This document shows, in pieces, positions 15,114 to 23,951 of a DNA stretch of 64,000 bases. Numbering within the stretch: the stretch's first letter is position 1; each line of letters opens with the position of its first letter. The DNA comes from Mesorhizobium sp. (GTDB taxonomy: Bacteria; Pseudomonadota; Alphaproteobacteria; Rhizobiales; Rhizobiaceae): the NCBI GenBank assembly GCA_004963905.1, contig SUGL01000020.1:1-64000 (forward strand), given 5' to 3'. The notes beneath the pieces were generated by a model, which did not search any database, was not told the origin of the DNA, and saw only the letters and a list, made by a program, of their open reading frames with translations. Both the position numbers and the translations under genes were made by a program.

Positions 15114-16532
15114 TCACTCCCCTTCGTCGGCGCGGCTGCGTCGTGAGCCGGCTATGCGCGCCACGAGGTCGGAAAGCTCGGTGGGCTGGAAAGCGCCGGC
15201 CGCGATTCCCCCGGCCCCATTACCGCCAACGACTTCCTCGCTGCCGAGAGGCAGCACCGCGCTTCCGAAACCCAGCTTTTCGGCCTCTTTAAGGCGCTGC
15301 TGCGCATGCGCAACCGGCCTTACCGCGCCCGACAGGCTGATTTCGCCGAAATAGACGCAATCGGCGGGAAGGGCAAGACCGGTGAGCGAGGAAACAAGTG
15401 CCGCGGCGACCGCGAGATCGGCCGCCGGCTCCGAGATGCGGTAGCCGCCGGCGACGTTGAGATAGACATCATGCTGACCGAAACGGACGCCGCAATGGGC
15501 TTCCAGCACCGCCAGCACCATCGAGAGCCGCGCGCCGTCCCAGCCGACGACGGCGCGGCGCGGCGTGCCGAGCGAGGAGGGCGCCACCAGCGCCTGGATC
15601 TCGACCAGCACGGGCCGCGTGCCCTCCATTCCCGCGAAAACCGCCGCGCCCGGCGATTTCGCGTGACGCTCGCCGAGGAACAGCTCGGATGGATTGGAGA
15701 CTTCGCGCAGGCCCTTGTCCGACATCTCGAAGACGCCGATCTCGTCGGTCGGCCCGAAGCGGTTCTTCACCGTGCGCAGGATGCGGAAGTGGTGATTGCC
15801 TTCGCCCTCGAAATAGAGCACGCCGTCGACCATGTGCTCGACGACGCGAGGGCCGGCGATCTGGCCTTCCTTGGTGACATGGCCGACGAGCACGATCGCG
15901 GCCCCTGTGGATTTCGCGTAGCGGATCATGGCCTGGGCGGCCGCGCGCACCTGGGTGACCGTTCCCGGCGCCGAATCGGCAAGGTCGGTCCACAGCGTCT
16001 GGATGGAATCGAGGATGACGAGGTCCGGCCGCTTGCCGTCGGCGATCGTTGCCAGGATATCCTCGACATTGGTCTCGGCGGCGAGCTCCACCGGTGTCGA
16101 GGCGACGCCAAGCCGCTGCGCGCGCAGCCTGATCTGCGCGACCGCTTCCTCGCCCGAGACATAGACGATGCGGTGGCCTTTGGAGGCGAGCGCCGCGGCC
16201 GCCTGCGTCAGCAGGGTCGACTTGCCGATGCCGGGATCGCCGCCGACCAGAAGCGCCGAGCCGCGCACGAAGCCGCCGCCGGTGGCGCGGTCGAGCTCGC
16301 CGATGCCGGACACGATGCGCGGCGCGTCCTCGATGTCGCCGGCCAGGCTGGTGAGCACCACCGCGCGGCCCTTGCGGGCATTGCGCGTGTTCGCCGGCCC
16401 CGAGCCGATGCCGCCGGCCGTGCCTTCCTCGACCAGCGTGTTCCACTCGCCGCAGGCATCGCATTTGCCCGCCCAGCGCTGATGCACCGAGCCGCAATTC
16501 TGGCAGATGAACTGGACGCGGGGTTTGGCCAT
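15114..16532 (-). CDS. radA: DNA repair protein RadA
   Basis: A 472-residue RecA-like ATPase that drives branch migration of recombination intermediates. The N-terminal zinc finger is CQNC...CDAC (residues 10-29); the Walker A motif is GGDPGIGKST; the RadA-specific KNRFG motif is present; and the C-terminal third is the Lon-protease-like domain (GVRFGQHDVYLNVAGGYRI region). The start is ATG at 16532; the last base of the preceding gene's TAA is the first of this ATG's context (TAATG), so the two genes are translationally coupled. cvpA follows 27 bases after the stop. Confidence 0.97.
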   Translation of the reverse strand: MAKPRVQFICQNCGSVHQRWAGKCDACGEWNTLVEEGTAGGIGSGPANTRNARKGRAVVLTSLAGDIEDAPRIVSGIGELDRATGGGFVRGSALLVGGDPGIGKSTLLTQAAAALASKGHRIVYVSGEEAVAQIRLRAQRLGVASTPVELAAETNVEDILATIADGKRPDLVILDSIQTLWTDLADSAPGTVTQVRAAAQAMIRYAKSTGAAIVLVGHVTKEGQIAGPRVVEHMVDGVLYFEGEGNHHFRILRTVKNRFGPTDEIGVFEMSDKGLREVSNPSELFLGERHAKSPGAAVFAGMEGTRPVLVEIQALVAPSSLGTPRRAVVGWDGARLSMVLAVLEAHCGVRFGQHDVYLNVAGGYRISEPAADLAVAAALVSSLTGLALPADCVYFGEISLSGAVRPVAHAQQRLKEAEKLGFGSAVLPLGSEEVVGGNGAGGIAAGAFQPTELSDLVARIAGSRRSRADEGE

Positions 16533-17137
16533 TAGTTTATTGCGTCCAACAGGTATTTCCGGCGATCCCAATAAACCGGCAAAGCCTCTTCGATCGTATC
16601 GAAGTGGATGCGTCTCTGCCCTTTGTTCAGGGCCCAATTGTCGTATGCCGACCAACACGCATGGATGAACAAACCTACCGCCAAATCGTTCTCCCGTCTG
16701 ACGTCTTCGTGCAGCGTCTCCAACAACTGCAGCAGTGCAACCGATAGGCGACGATCCTGAAGTCGATGCATGAGAAGGAATGCGCACCCAATAGCGGCAA
16801 GAGAGCTGTCGTACCGCGACTCCACTGACCAAAGCGCCAAAAGGCCCAGCAGGTCGTCGACGTCGGAAGGGGTGCTCAAGCGCCAAATCCGATATAGGCC
16901 AGTCACTGCTGCGCAGCGTGCGTAGTCTTCAGTTTGATTGCCAAGGAATTTCCTCACCAATTTGACGTTCTCGGGTGTCGGATTGCTTGAATAGCAGAAC
17001 ACCAGCAAGGCAGCGTGCGATTCCAGGCGAGAAGCTGATCCAGCGGATTTCAGATAGTCAGTGAGTTGAATGCGTTCGCTCTCGGAGATTTCATACGCCT
17101 CAAACTTCATCCGCTGGTAGATATCGCTAAAATCCAA
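16532..17137 (-). CDS. Hypothetical protein inserted between dnaB and radA
   Basis: A 201-residue protein I do not recognise. It is largely helical, with leucine-rich pairs of helices (residues 60-160, for example AAVTGLYRIWRL and VALLQLLETLHEDV), suggesting HEAT-like repeats. No signal peptide or membrane segment is seen. The start is TTG at 17137, with GGGAG seven bases upstream; ATG 17110 is the alternative. Its stop overlaps the radA ATG by one base. Base composition looks less GC-rich than dnaB and radA, and in many relatives this position is held by alr (alanine racemase) instead, so it is likely acquired. The size and isolation resemble immunity proteins, but no evidence fixes a function. 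Confidence 0.72.
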   Translation of the reverse strand: MDFSDIYQRMKFEAYEISESERIQLTDYLKSAGSASRLESHAALLVFCYSSNPTPENVKLVRKFLGNQTEDYARCAAVTGLYRIWRLSTPSDVDDLLGLLALWSVESRYDSSLAAIGCAFLLMHRLQDRRLSVALLQLLETLHEDVRRENDLAVGLFIHACWSAYDNWALNKGQRRIHFDTIEEALPVYWDRRKYLLDAIN

Positions 17138-17159
17138 TCAGCTACTCCCAAACCAAGCG

Positions 17160-18650
17160 CTACTCAAACCTTTCCGGCAGATGATGCTCTTCCGCCAGAT
17201 CGGAGAAGCGGGTGAACTCGCCGTGGAAGGCGAGGCTGACCGAGCCGGTCGGTCCGTGGCGCTGCTTGGCCACGATGACCTCGGCCTTGCCGCGCGCCTC
17301 GTTCATCTCGTTTTCCCACTTGATGTATTCGTCGGTGCCGAGCTTCGGCTCGCGGTTCTTGAGGTAGTATTCCTCGCGATAGACGAACAGCACCACGTCG
17401 GCGTCCTGCTCGATCGAGCCCGATTCGCGCAGATCCGAGAGCTGCGGCCGCTTGTCGTCGCGGCTTTCGACCTGACGCGACAGCTGCGACAGCGCGATGA
17501 TCGGCACGCCGAGCTCCTTGGCCAAAGCCTTCAAGCCCGTGGTGATCTCGGTGATTTCCTGCACGCGATTCTGCGAGGCGCGAGCGCTCGAGCCCTGCAT
17601 CAGCTGGATATAGTCGATGACGATGAGGTCGAGGCCGCGCTGGCGCTTCAGCCGCCGCGCGCGGGCGGAGAGCTGCGCGATCGAGATACCGCCGGTCTGG
17701 TCGATGAACAGCGGGATCTTCTGCATCGTCTGCGAGCAGGCGACCAGCTTCTCGAAATCCATCTCGGTGATCTCGCCGCGGCGGATCTTCGATGACGAAA
17801 TCTCGGTCTGCTCGGAGATGATGCGGGTGGCAAGCTGCTCCGACGACATTTCCAGCGAGAAGAAGCCGACGACGCCGCCATTGGCGGCCTTGAACGAGCC
17901 GTCGGCCTGCTGCGCCGGTTGATAGGCTTCCGCGATGTTGAAGGCGATGTTGGTGGCCAAGGAGGTCTTGCCCATGCCCGGGCGTCCGGCAAGCACGATC
18001 AGGTCGGAAGGCTGCAGGCCGCCCATGCGGCGGTCGAGGTCGCGCAGGCCCGTGGCGATGCCCGACAAGTGGCCGTCGCGCATATAGGCGGCGTTGGCCA
18101 TGTCGACGGCGGTCTTGACGGCATCGTTGAAGCTTTCGAAGCCGCCGTCGTAGCGGCCGGTCTCTGCCAGCTCGAACAGGCGCCGCTCGGCGTCCTCGAT
18201 CTGGTCCGAGGGCGACATGTCGACCGGCGCGTCATAGGCGATGTTGACCATGTCCTCGCCGACGGTGATCAGCGCGCGGCGCGTGGCGAGATCGTAGATG
18301 GCGCGGCCGTAATCGGTGGCGTTGACGACGGTGACGGCCTCGACGGCCAGCCGCACGACATATTGCGCCACCGTCATGTCGCCGACCTTCTCTTCCGCCG
18401 GCAGGAAGGTCTTCAGCGTGATCGGCGTCGCGATCTTGCCCATGCGGATCAGCTCGGCCGCGACCTCGAAGATGCGGCGATGCAGCGGCTCGTAGAAATG
18501 CGCCGGCTTCAGGAAATCGGAAACACGGTAGAAGGCATCGTTGTTGACGAGGATGGCGCCGAGCAGCGCCTGCTCGGCCTCGATGTTGTTCGGTGCCTCG
18601 CGATAGAGCGGTTGCTCCGCGACGCCGATTTTGCGCGCTGCTTCTGCCAT
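17160..18650 (-). CDS. dnaB: Replicative DNA helicase
   Basis: A 496-residue hexameric helicase of the replication fork. The N-terminal primase-interacting domain (about 20-120) starts with NNIEAEQALLGAIL. The RecA-like domain has Walker A GRPGMGKTS (222-230), Walker B LIVIDYIQLM and the C-terminal arginine-finger region. Length is normal, and no intein is present at the usual P-loop site. It is the first gene of a minus-strand run through the 201-residue gene, radA, cvpA and purF; the next gene starts 22 bases after its stop. Confidence 0.98.
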   Translation of the reverse strand: MAEAARKIGVAEQPLYREAPNNIEAEQALLGAILVNNDAFYRVSDFLKPAHFYEPLHRRIFEVAAELIRMGKIATPITLKTFLPAEEKVGDMTVAQYVVRLAVEAVTVVNATDYGRAIYDLATRRALITVGEDMVNIAYDAPVDMSPSDQIEDAERRLFELAETGRYDGGFESFNDAVKTAVDMANAAYMRDGHLSGIATGLRDLDRRMGGLQPSDLIVLAGRPGMGKTSLATNIAFNIAEAYQPAQQADGSFKAANGGVVGFFSLEMSSEQLATRIISEQTEISSSKIRRGEITEMDFEKLVACSQTMQKIPLFIDQTGGISIAQLSARARRLKRQRGLDLIVIDYIQLMQGSSARASQNRVQEITEITTGLKALAKELGVPIIALSQLSRQVESRDDKRPQLSDLRESGSIEQDADVVLFVYREEYYLKNREPKLGTDEYIKWENEMNEARGKAEVIVAKQRHGPTGSVSLAFHGEFTRFSDLAEEHHLPERFE

Positions 18651-19158
18651 GATGTCCCCGATTCCGATCCCGGCCTTTCGATATCAGAACGGGACGGACC
18701 GGATGCTGACCTTTCTGCATCACTGCGCGGCCAACCGGCCTTGATGCCCGTTGTTCACAGGGACGGCGAACCGTCCACAGGAGAGTGTCCGCGTACCCCG
18801 ATTCCGGTTGACTCTGAAAGGTATGATTCTTACGGGAAATATGGAACGAAGCAAGAACAATTTCTTCGGTGAAACGCCGTGGGAGGCGCTCCTTCCGGCC
18901 GGCCAGTGGTTCGCGTGGCGTAGTCGTCGCCAACCTTTGCGATTAGCCGAAACGCTCGTGAGGTCGTCATCCACGGGCGGAGCAAGGAGCGAAGCGACGC
19001 GCGCAGACCCGAGGATCCATTCCGTTACCTGTGAGCGTTCCGGCGGTTCAGAACGGCCCTGTTCTGCACCGTCTTTGTTCTTTGCGCGAGGTCACGGAAT
19101 GGATCCTCGGGTCTGCGCGCCGCTTCGCGTCGCTCCGCCCGTGGATGACGAAGTGGTC
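18651..19158. other. 508-base gap: dnaB leader plus family C repeat
   Basis: No gene is supported here. The first 300 bases hold the dnaB upstream region, which is AT-richer around 18810-18870 and may contain the dnaB promoter, although no clear -35/-10 pair stands out. The rest is the long family C repeat at 18964-19151. Confidence 0.6.
18964..19151. repeat. Intergenic repeat family C, copy 2 (long inverted repeat)
   Basis: The most complete family C copy. The left arm begins TCGTCATCCACGGGCGGAGC and ends GAGGATCCATTCCGT; the right arm begins ACGGAATGGATCCTCGGG and ends CCCGTGGATGACGA. The arms are nearly complementary over about 55 bases, around a spacer of about 65 bases rich in short GTTC/GAAC steps. 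It lies downstream of the Rsm22-like gene and upstream of dnaB. Confidence 0.75.
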
Positions 19159-20124
19159 TCAGCCCAACCCATCGCCCCAGTCCGCTCGCCGCGCCGCCTT
19201 GAAGGCATCGCCGTCCCGCTTGCTGAACAGGCGTTCGCCGGCGCTGCCGTCCGGCCGGCAAAGCTTGAGCACGACCTTGCCGGACCCGATCTTCGGCGGC
19301 GCGATCACCCGCGCGGCGCGCGTCGGCGCCGGCTGCCGCGAGGCGGCGAGGTAGATGAACTTCTCGTCCTCCCACGGCACGTCGGCCTCCTTGGTCAGCC
19401 GATGCAGACGCGAGCGGGCGACGCGGCGCGCGAAATGGCACCAGTCGGGCGGTACGAGCGGGCAGGGCGCCTCGTGCGGGCAAGGCGCCGAAACATGCGC
19501 GCCGGCTTCGAGAAGCTGCGTCCGCACGGCGAGGATGCGCTGCCAGCCGGCCGGCGTGCCTGGCTCGACGATCAGCAGCGTGTCGGAGGTCAACCGCCAG
19601 AGCCGGTCGACGAGCTTCGGCAGCGAGGCCGGCGCGATCTCGTCCAGCACATAGGCCGCGCTGACGAGGTCGGCGGGATCGAGACCGTCGAGATCAATGG
19701 TGGCGTCGCCGGCGACCCAACTCGCGCGGACAGCGATCGTGCCGGCCGCCAGCGACTGCCCGATCTTGCGCACCGCGGCGCTTGCCTCGACCAGAACCGC
19801 CCGTTCGAGCTCAGGCCAGGCGTCGGCGGTGGCCCAAAGCATGGTGCCAGGTCCGGCGCCGATATCGAGCAGGCTTTTCGGCTGGAAATCGTGGCGGGCG
19901 TCGGTCAGCGCGTCGAGGCTGGCGCGGACGGCGGCGTAGGTGGCGGGCAGCCTTGTCGCCAGATAGGCCTTCACTGCCATGTCCTCGCCCATATGCAGGC
20001 GGCCGTCGCGCAGTTCCGCGCGATAGCGTTCCGAAAGCGTTCTTGCGGCCTGTTTCAGTGCCGGCAGCGGCACCTTTTCGAGCAGGCTGTCGACGCCTTG
20101 CCGGAGCGGAGCGGGCAGTTCCAC
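19159..20124 (-). CDS. Rsm22-like ribosome-associated methyltransferase-fold protein
   Basis: A 321-residue protein of the Rsm22/METTL17 family, known as a mitoribosome small-subunit assembly factor. The Rossmann methyltransferase motif is LLDIGAGPGTMLWA, and the conserved cysteine cluster CPH...CPL...WCHF, implicated in metal or Fe-S binding in the family, is present (CPHEAPCPL and DWCHFARR). Start: GTG at 20124, with GAGG seven to eight bases upstream; it lies one base from the ynfA stop, so the two are coupled. A longer frame from 20190 would run into ynfA. The likely target is the 16S rRNA region of the small subunit, by family analogy only. Confidence 0.85.
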   Translation of the reverse strand: MELPAPLRQGVDSLLEKVPLPALKQAARTLSERYRAELRDGRLHMGEDMAVKAYLATRLPATYAAVRASLDALTDARHDFQPKSLLDIGAGPGTMLWATADAWPELERAVLVEASAAVRKIGQSLAAGTIAVRASWVAGDATIDLDGLDPADLVSAAYVLDEIAPASLPKLVDRLWRLTSDTLLIVEPGTPAGWQRILAVRTQLLEAGAHVSAPCPHEAPCPLVPPDWCHFARRVARSRLHRLTKEADVPWEDEKFIYLAASRQPAPTRAARVIAPPKIGSGKVVLKLCRPDGSAGERLFSKRDGDAFKAARRADWGDGLG

Positions 20125-20125
20125 G

Positions 20126-20449
20126 TCAGGTGCCTCGCGGTGCCAGCAGGATGACGGAGGCGCCGAGAATACAAAGTGCTGCGCCGCCAAGGTCCCAGCG
20201 GTCGGGCCGCACGCTTTCGATCATCCAGAGCCAGGCCAGCGAGGCGGCGATGTAGATGCCGCCATAGGCGGCATAAGCGCGACCCGCGGCTGATTGGTCG
20301 ACAAGCGCCAGCAGGAAGCCGAACAGCGCCAGCGACAGCAGACCCGGCGCCAGCCAGAGCGGCGATTTTTCCAGCCGCCACCAGGCCCAGAACGAAAAGC
20401 AGCCAGCGATCTCGGCGAGCGCTGCTGCGATGTAGATCAGATAGGTCAT
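20126..20449 (-). CDS. YnfA/UPF0060 family membrane protein
   Basis: A 107-residue protein with four membrane helices filling nearly the whole chain, matching the YnfA family ([15 protein letters not shown] near the N terminus, [20 protein letters not shown] in the third helix). Distantly like small multidrug resistance exporters; the substrate is not established. It is followed one base later by the Rsm22-like gene. Just upstream of its ATG is a terminator hairpin for the cyclopropane synthase gene, so its own promoter must lie inside or beyond that hairpin. Confidence 0.92.
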   Translation of the reverse strand: MTYLIYIAAALAEIAGCFSFWAWWRLEKSPLWLAPGLLSLALFGFLLALVDQSAAGRAYAAYGGIYIAASLAWLWMIESVRPDRWDLGGAALCILGASVILLAPRGT

Positions 20450-20450
20450 G

Positions 20451-20478
20451 AAAAAGGCCTCGCGAACGAGACCTTTTT
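20451..20478. terminator. Terminator after the cyclopropane synthase gene
   Basis: AAAAAGG-C-CTCG pairs with CGAG-A-CCTTTTT around a CGAA tetraloop, with one internal C-A mismatch. The A and T runs make it bidirectional. It sits between the cfa stop (20520) and the ynfA start (20449), ending one base before the ynfA ATG. Confidence 0.72.
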
Positions 20479-20519
20479 CGTGGCGTCAGGCCGCGATGGC
20501 AAGCGGCAATGCGAAATGT

Positions 20520-21806
20520 CTACTCCACGGCCTTGCGCCGCCGCGCCGGCTTGGCGGCGGCAGGCGTCGGCTCCTGGTGGCCCATGTCGCGCATTTCCAG
20601 CGCCTTCTCGCATTTGGCCATGTAGTCGCGCGTCATCGGCAGCGTGTCGTTCTTCTTGGCGAGTTGGATCTGGAAGATGACCAGATCCTGCCAGCGGAAG
20701 GCGGCTTCCGAGGCGGCGAGATAGAACTCCCACATGCGGCAGAAGCGCTCGTCGTAGATCGCCCTGGCCTTGTCGCGGTTGGCGGCAAAGCGCATGCCCC
20801 AGTGCTTCAGCGTCTCGGCATAGTGCAGCCTGAGCATCTCGATGTCGGCGACCACCAGACCCGACTTCTCGATTGCCGGCATCACCTCGGAAAGTGCCGG
20901 GATGTAGCCGCCCGGGAAGATGTATTTGCGGATGAAGGCGCTGGTCGCCCACGGCACGCCGGAGCGGCCGATGGTGTGGAGCAGCATCACGCCGTCGGGC
21001 TTCAGCAGCGTCGCCGACTTGTCGAAGAAGGTGCGGTAATGGTTGACGCCGACATGTTCGAACATGCCGACCGAAACGATGCGGTCGAAACGTTCGTTGA
21101 GCGCGCGATAGTCCTTGAGGTCGAAATGCACCCGGTCCTGCAGACCCATCGCGTGCGCGCGGTCGGTGGCGACGCCATGCTGCTCGGTGGACAGCGTCAC
21201 ACCCTGCACGTCGACGTCGAAAGTCTTGGCGAGATAAAGGCCGAGACCGCCCCAGCCGGAGCCGATGTCGAGCACGGTCTGGCCGGGCTTAAGCCTCAGC
21301 TTGGCGGCGATGTGGCGCTTCTTGGCGACCTGCGCTTCGTCCAGCGTCATGTCGGGCTGTTCGAAATAGGCGCAGGAATATTGCATGTCCTCGTCGAGGA
21401 AGAGCTTGTAAAGCTCGCCGGAAAGGTCGTAGTGGCGCTGCACATTGCGGCGCGAGCGCGCGGCGGTGTTGATCTGTTGCAGGCGACGGAACGCGTGGCG
21501 CAGACCCTCGATCGCCTTCGACCATGTGGCGTCGATGCCGCCGCTGCCCATGTTCTGGAAAGCGATGCGCATCATGCCCAGCACCCCACCCTCGAGGATG
21601 TCGAGCTCGCCGTCCATATAGGCCTCGGGTACGGCCAGCATCGGATCGAAGCTGATGGCGCGCTCGGCATGCGTGGTCTTGATGTGCATGTGCACGGGCT
21701 CGCCGCTGCCATCGCCGAAAGTGACTGTCGAGCCCTTAGGCCCGGTGACCTTGAGATTGCCCGTGCGCACCAGGCGGTCGAGAATGCGCTTCAGAAGAAT
21801 ATTCAT
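20520..21806 (-). CDS. cfa: Cyclopropane-fatty-acyl-phospholipid synthase
   Basis: Transfers a methylene from S-adenosylmethionine to the double bond of unsaturated phospholipid acyl chains, protecting the membrane in acid and in stationary phase. The 428-residue protein has the short N-terminal lipid-binding domain (about 1-130), then the SAM-binding core with VLDIGSGWGGLGLY and the family segments YSCAYFEQPDMTL and EHVGVNHY. The C terminus ends in a basic Lys/Arg/Ala tail. Start: ATG at 21806 (MNILLKRILD), chosen over an upstream in-frame ATG at 21845 with a non-conserved extension. Confidence 0.93.
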   Translation of the reverse strand: MNILLKRILDRLVRTGNLKVTGPKGSTVTFGDGSGEPVHMHIKTTHAERAISFDPMLAVPEAYMDGELDILEGGVLGMMRIAFQNMGSGGIDATWSKAIEGLRHAFRRLQQINTAARSRRNVQRHYDLSGELYKLFLDEDMQYSCAYFEQPDMTLDEAQVAKKRHIAAKLRLKPGQTVLDIGSGWGGLGLYLAKTFDVDVQGVTLSTEQHGVATDRAHAMGLQDRVHFDLKDYRALNERFDRIVSVGMFEHVGVNHYRTFFDKSATLLKPDGVMLLHTIGRSGVPWATSAFIRKYIFPGGYIPALSEVMPAIEKSGLVVADIEMLRLHYAETLKHWGMRFAANRDKARAIYDERFCRMWEFYLAASEAAFRWQDLVIFQIQLAKKNDTLPMTRDYMAKCEKALEMRDMGHQEPTPAAAKPARRRKAVE

Positions 21807-21985
21807 GACCAAATGTCCCTCAGGGTCAGGCCGACTTCCGCGCATGGCCCGAAAACGGCGTCGGTTTCGGGAAGGGCCTGAGCGAAGGTCACAGGTACTA
21901 CGGCGTCATTGCTGCGTCCAAAGGACGCGCGACGCTGTAGTCTGCCTCAAGATATGGGGGTTCGAAAAGTTCCATTTGGCATAAA

Positions 21986-22012
21986 AATGCCCGGGTCGCA
22001 TGCCCGGGCATT
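21986..22012 (-). terminator. Terminator of the rpsF-rpsR-rplI operon
   Basis: AATGCCCGGG pairs perfectly with CCCGGGCATT around a 7-base loop. On the minus strand it is followed by TTTTTAT. It lies 79 bases downstream of rplI, in the right place to end that operon. Confidence 0.85.
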
Positions 22013-22090
22013 AGTCCAGAATTCTGGAGGCCTGCGAGCCGGAGCGGCGCTCCGGCCCTGTCGATCGGCCCGTAGGTCGGGTCCTATCGA

Positions 22091-22675
22091 TCAGGCGTTG
22101 TCTTCGCCGCCTTCGAACTCGGCGTTCGGGTCGAAGAAGTTCTCCGGCCGGGCGTTGTCGTTGATGTCCTCGCCATAGATGGCTTCGGCCGTCGTCAGCG
22201 TCTCGCCCTTGGCCTGGCGCTCCGCCTCTTCTGCCGAGCGGGCGACGTTGAGCGTCACGGTGACCTCGACTTCCGGGTGCAGCGCGATCGCCACGTTGGA
22301 GAGGCCGATGGTCTTGATCGGCTGGTTGAGCTCGATCTGGTTGCGGCTGACGGAGAAGCCCTCGGCGGTCAAGAGTTCGGCGATGTCGCGGGTCGACACC
22401 GAGCCGTAGAGCTGGCCGGTCTCGCCGGCCGAGCGCACGACGATGAAGCTCTTGCCGTCGAGCTTCTCGGCGACCTGGCTGGCCTCCGACTTGCGCTCGA
22501 GGTTACGGGCTTCGAGCTGAGCGCGCTGGCCCTCGAACTTCTTCTTGTTGGCTTCGTTGGCGCGCAGCGCCTTACCCTGCGGCAGCAGGAAGTTGCGGGC
22601 GAATCCGTCCCTGACCTTGACGGTGTCGCCCATCTGGCCGAGGCGGGAAATGCGCTCGAGGAGAATGACTTCCAT
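22091..22675 (-). CDS. rplI: 50S ribosomal protein L9
   Basis: Binds 23S rRNA at the base of the L1 stalk and helps keep the reading frame. The N-terminal domain is MEVILLERI...LGDTVKV-like with the conserved [13 protein letters not shown]; a long connecting helix and the C-terminal domain (about 80-150) follow. The 194-residue length is longer than the 149 of E. coli because of an acidic C-terminal extension of about 40 residues, a common feature in rhizobia. It is separated from rpsR by 215 bases with a hairpin; the terminator at 21986-22012 follows. Confidence 0.97.
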   Translation of the reverse strand: MEVILLERISRLGQMGDTVKVRDGFARNFLLPQGKALRANEANKKKFEGQRAQLEARNLERKSEASQVAEKLDGKSFIVVRSAGETGQLYGSVSTRDIAELLTAEGFSVSRNQIELNQPIKTIGLSNVAIALHPEVEVTVTLNVARSAEEAERQAKGETLTTAEAIYGEDINDNARPENFFDPNAEFEGGEDNA

Positions 22676-22859
22676 GGTTTCGTTCCTTCGTTGTCAAACG
22701 CCGGTCGCGAGACTGGCGCGAATGAATTGGAACAGGTCAGGAAGCTTGTGCGGCGTGGCCGCTCTTGTCGCTGTCCTGCCTGTCTCGGCAGTTAGAGGCC
22801 ATCTCGACCCCAACTCGGGATTTGATGCTCAACCCGACGCGCCCGTCGCGCCGGTGAAA

Positions 22860-22883
22860 GAGCGGGCGGCGAACCGCCCGCTC
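22860..22883 (-). terminator. Hairpin between rpsR and rplI
   Basis: GAGCGGGCGG pairs perfectly with CCGCCCGCTC around CGAA, right after the rpsR stop. On the minus strand only TTTC follows, so it may act as an attenuator or a processing site within the ribosomal protein operon, not as a full terminator. Confidence 0.55.
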
Positions 22884-22890
22884 GAAAATA

Positions 22891-23139
22891 TCAGCGAACC
22901 ACGTAGGGCAGCAGGCCGAGGAAGCGGGCGCGCTTGATCGCCTTGGCGAGCTCGCGCTGCTTCTTCTGGCTGACGGCGGTGATGCGCGACGGCACGATCT
23001 TGCCGCGCTCGGAAATGTAGCGCTGCAGGAGACGCACGTCCTTGTAGTCGATCTTCGGGGCGTTGGCGCCGGAGAACGGGCAGGTCTTGCGGCGGCGATG
23101 GAACGGGCGCCGGGTCGGGATCTGGTTGATGTCGACCAT
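22891..23139 (-). CDS. rpsR: 30S ribosomal protein S18
   Basis: An 82-residue S18 that binds with S6 on the 30S platform. Conserved features include [28 protein letters not shown] near-family core and [16 protein letters not shown]. Its ATG overlaps the rpsF stop by one base (TAATG), so synthesis of the S6-S18 pair is translationally coupled. Confidence 0.98.
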   Translation of the reverse strand: MVDINQIPTRRPFHRRRKTCPFSGANAPKIDYKDVRLLQRYISERGKIVPSRITAVSQKKQRELAKAIKRARFLGLLPYVVR

Positions 23140-23627
23140 TATTCTGCACCCCCTTCAACGGTTTCGCGCGGACGGCGCGGACCGCGGTCGCCGCCGTCAC
23201 GGTCACCGAACGAACGCGGGCCACGGTCAGCGCGGTCGCCGAACGAACGCGGGCCGCGGTCGCCACGGTCGCGGTCGCCGAAGCCGCCGCGCTCGGAGCG
23301 CTCCTCGCGCTTCTGCATCATCGCCGAGGGACCTTCCTCATGCGCCTCGACCTTGATGGTGAGGAAGCGCAGCACGTCTTCCGACAGGCCCATCTGGCGC
23401 TCCATTTCGTTAAGCGCGGCCGGCGGGCAGGTGATGTCCATCAGCGTGTAGTAAGCCTTCCGGTTCTTCTTGACCCGGTAGGTGAGGGACTTCAGTCCCC
23501 AGTTCTCGATCCGGCCGACCGATCCGCCATTGGCGGTGATGACGCCCTTGTACTGTTCGACAAGCGCATCGACCTGCTGCTGCGACAGGTCCTGCCGGGC
23601 AAGAAACACATGTTCGTAAAGAGCCAT
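23139..23627 (-). CDS. rpsF: 30S ribosomal protein S6
   Basis: A 162-residue S6. Residues 1-95 form the usual S6 fold ([30 protein letters not shown]). The C-terminal third is a long Arg/Gly/Asp-rich tail with three imperfect repeats of the [10 protein letters not shown] type. Such tails vary between alphaproteobacteria and are likely disordered and RNA-binding. First gene of the rpsF-rpsR-rplI operon; it overlaps rpsR by one base. Confidence 0.97.
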   Translation of the reverse strand: MALYEHVFLARQDLSQQQVDALVEQYKGVITANGGSVGRIENWGLKSLTYRVKKNRKAYYTLMDITCPPAALNEMERQMGLSEDVLRFLTIKVEAHEEGPSAMMQKREERSERGGFGDRDRGDRGPRSFGDRADRGPRSFGDRDGGDRGPRRPRETVEGGAE

Positions 23628-23951
23628 TATGTTTTACTGCCTTTCTTCGTTTCTCTCACCGGCCCTCGCGGCTAAGCCTCTGCAACTTGTCTCACCCGTC
23701 TTCGAAGAGCGGGGAAGAAAGGAGCATCGCGAGACGGTCGAGAGCGGAGACACGGGAGGCCAAAAGCGCTTATGGCTTCATGACGTGGCCTTCGAAAAGC
23801 CACGGCCCTCCGTTCAGCCCCCAGCAAGGACCGGCAGATTGCCGGCGTCTATACAGCAATTCGCCAGGAAGGCAAGCGCGGCAGACAGGATCGGCAATTC
23901 CACGATGCCGCAGGCTCGGAAATCTCCGGCGTTCGCGGATTGGTCACCGGC
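23628..23951. other. 324-base gap upstream of rpsF
   Basis: Holds the rpsF leader and presumably its promoter and autoregulatory region. I see no open frame with a ribosome binding site, no repeat of families A-E and no clear -35/-10 pair. S6-S18 binding sites in leaders are known for other bacteria; I could not recognise one here. Confidence 0.5.
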
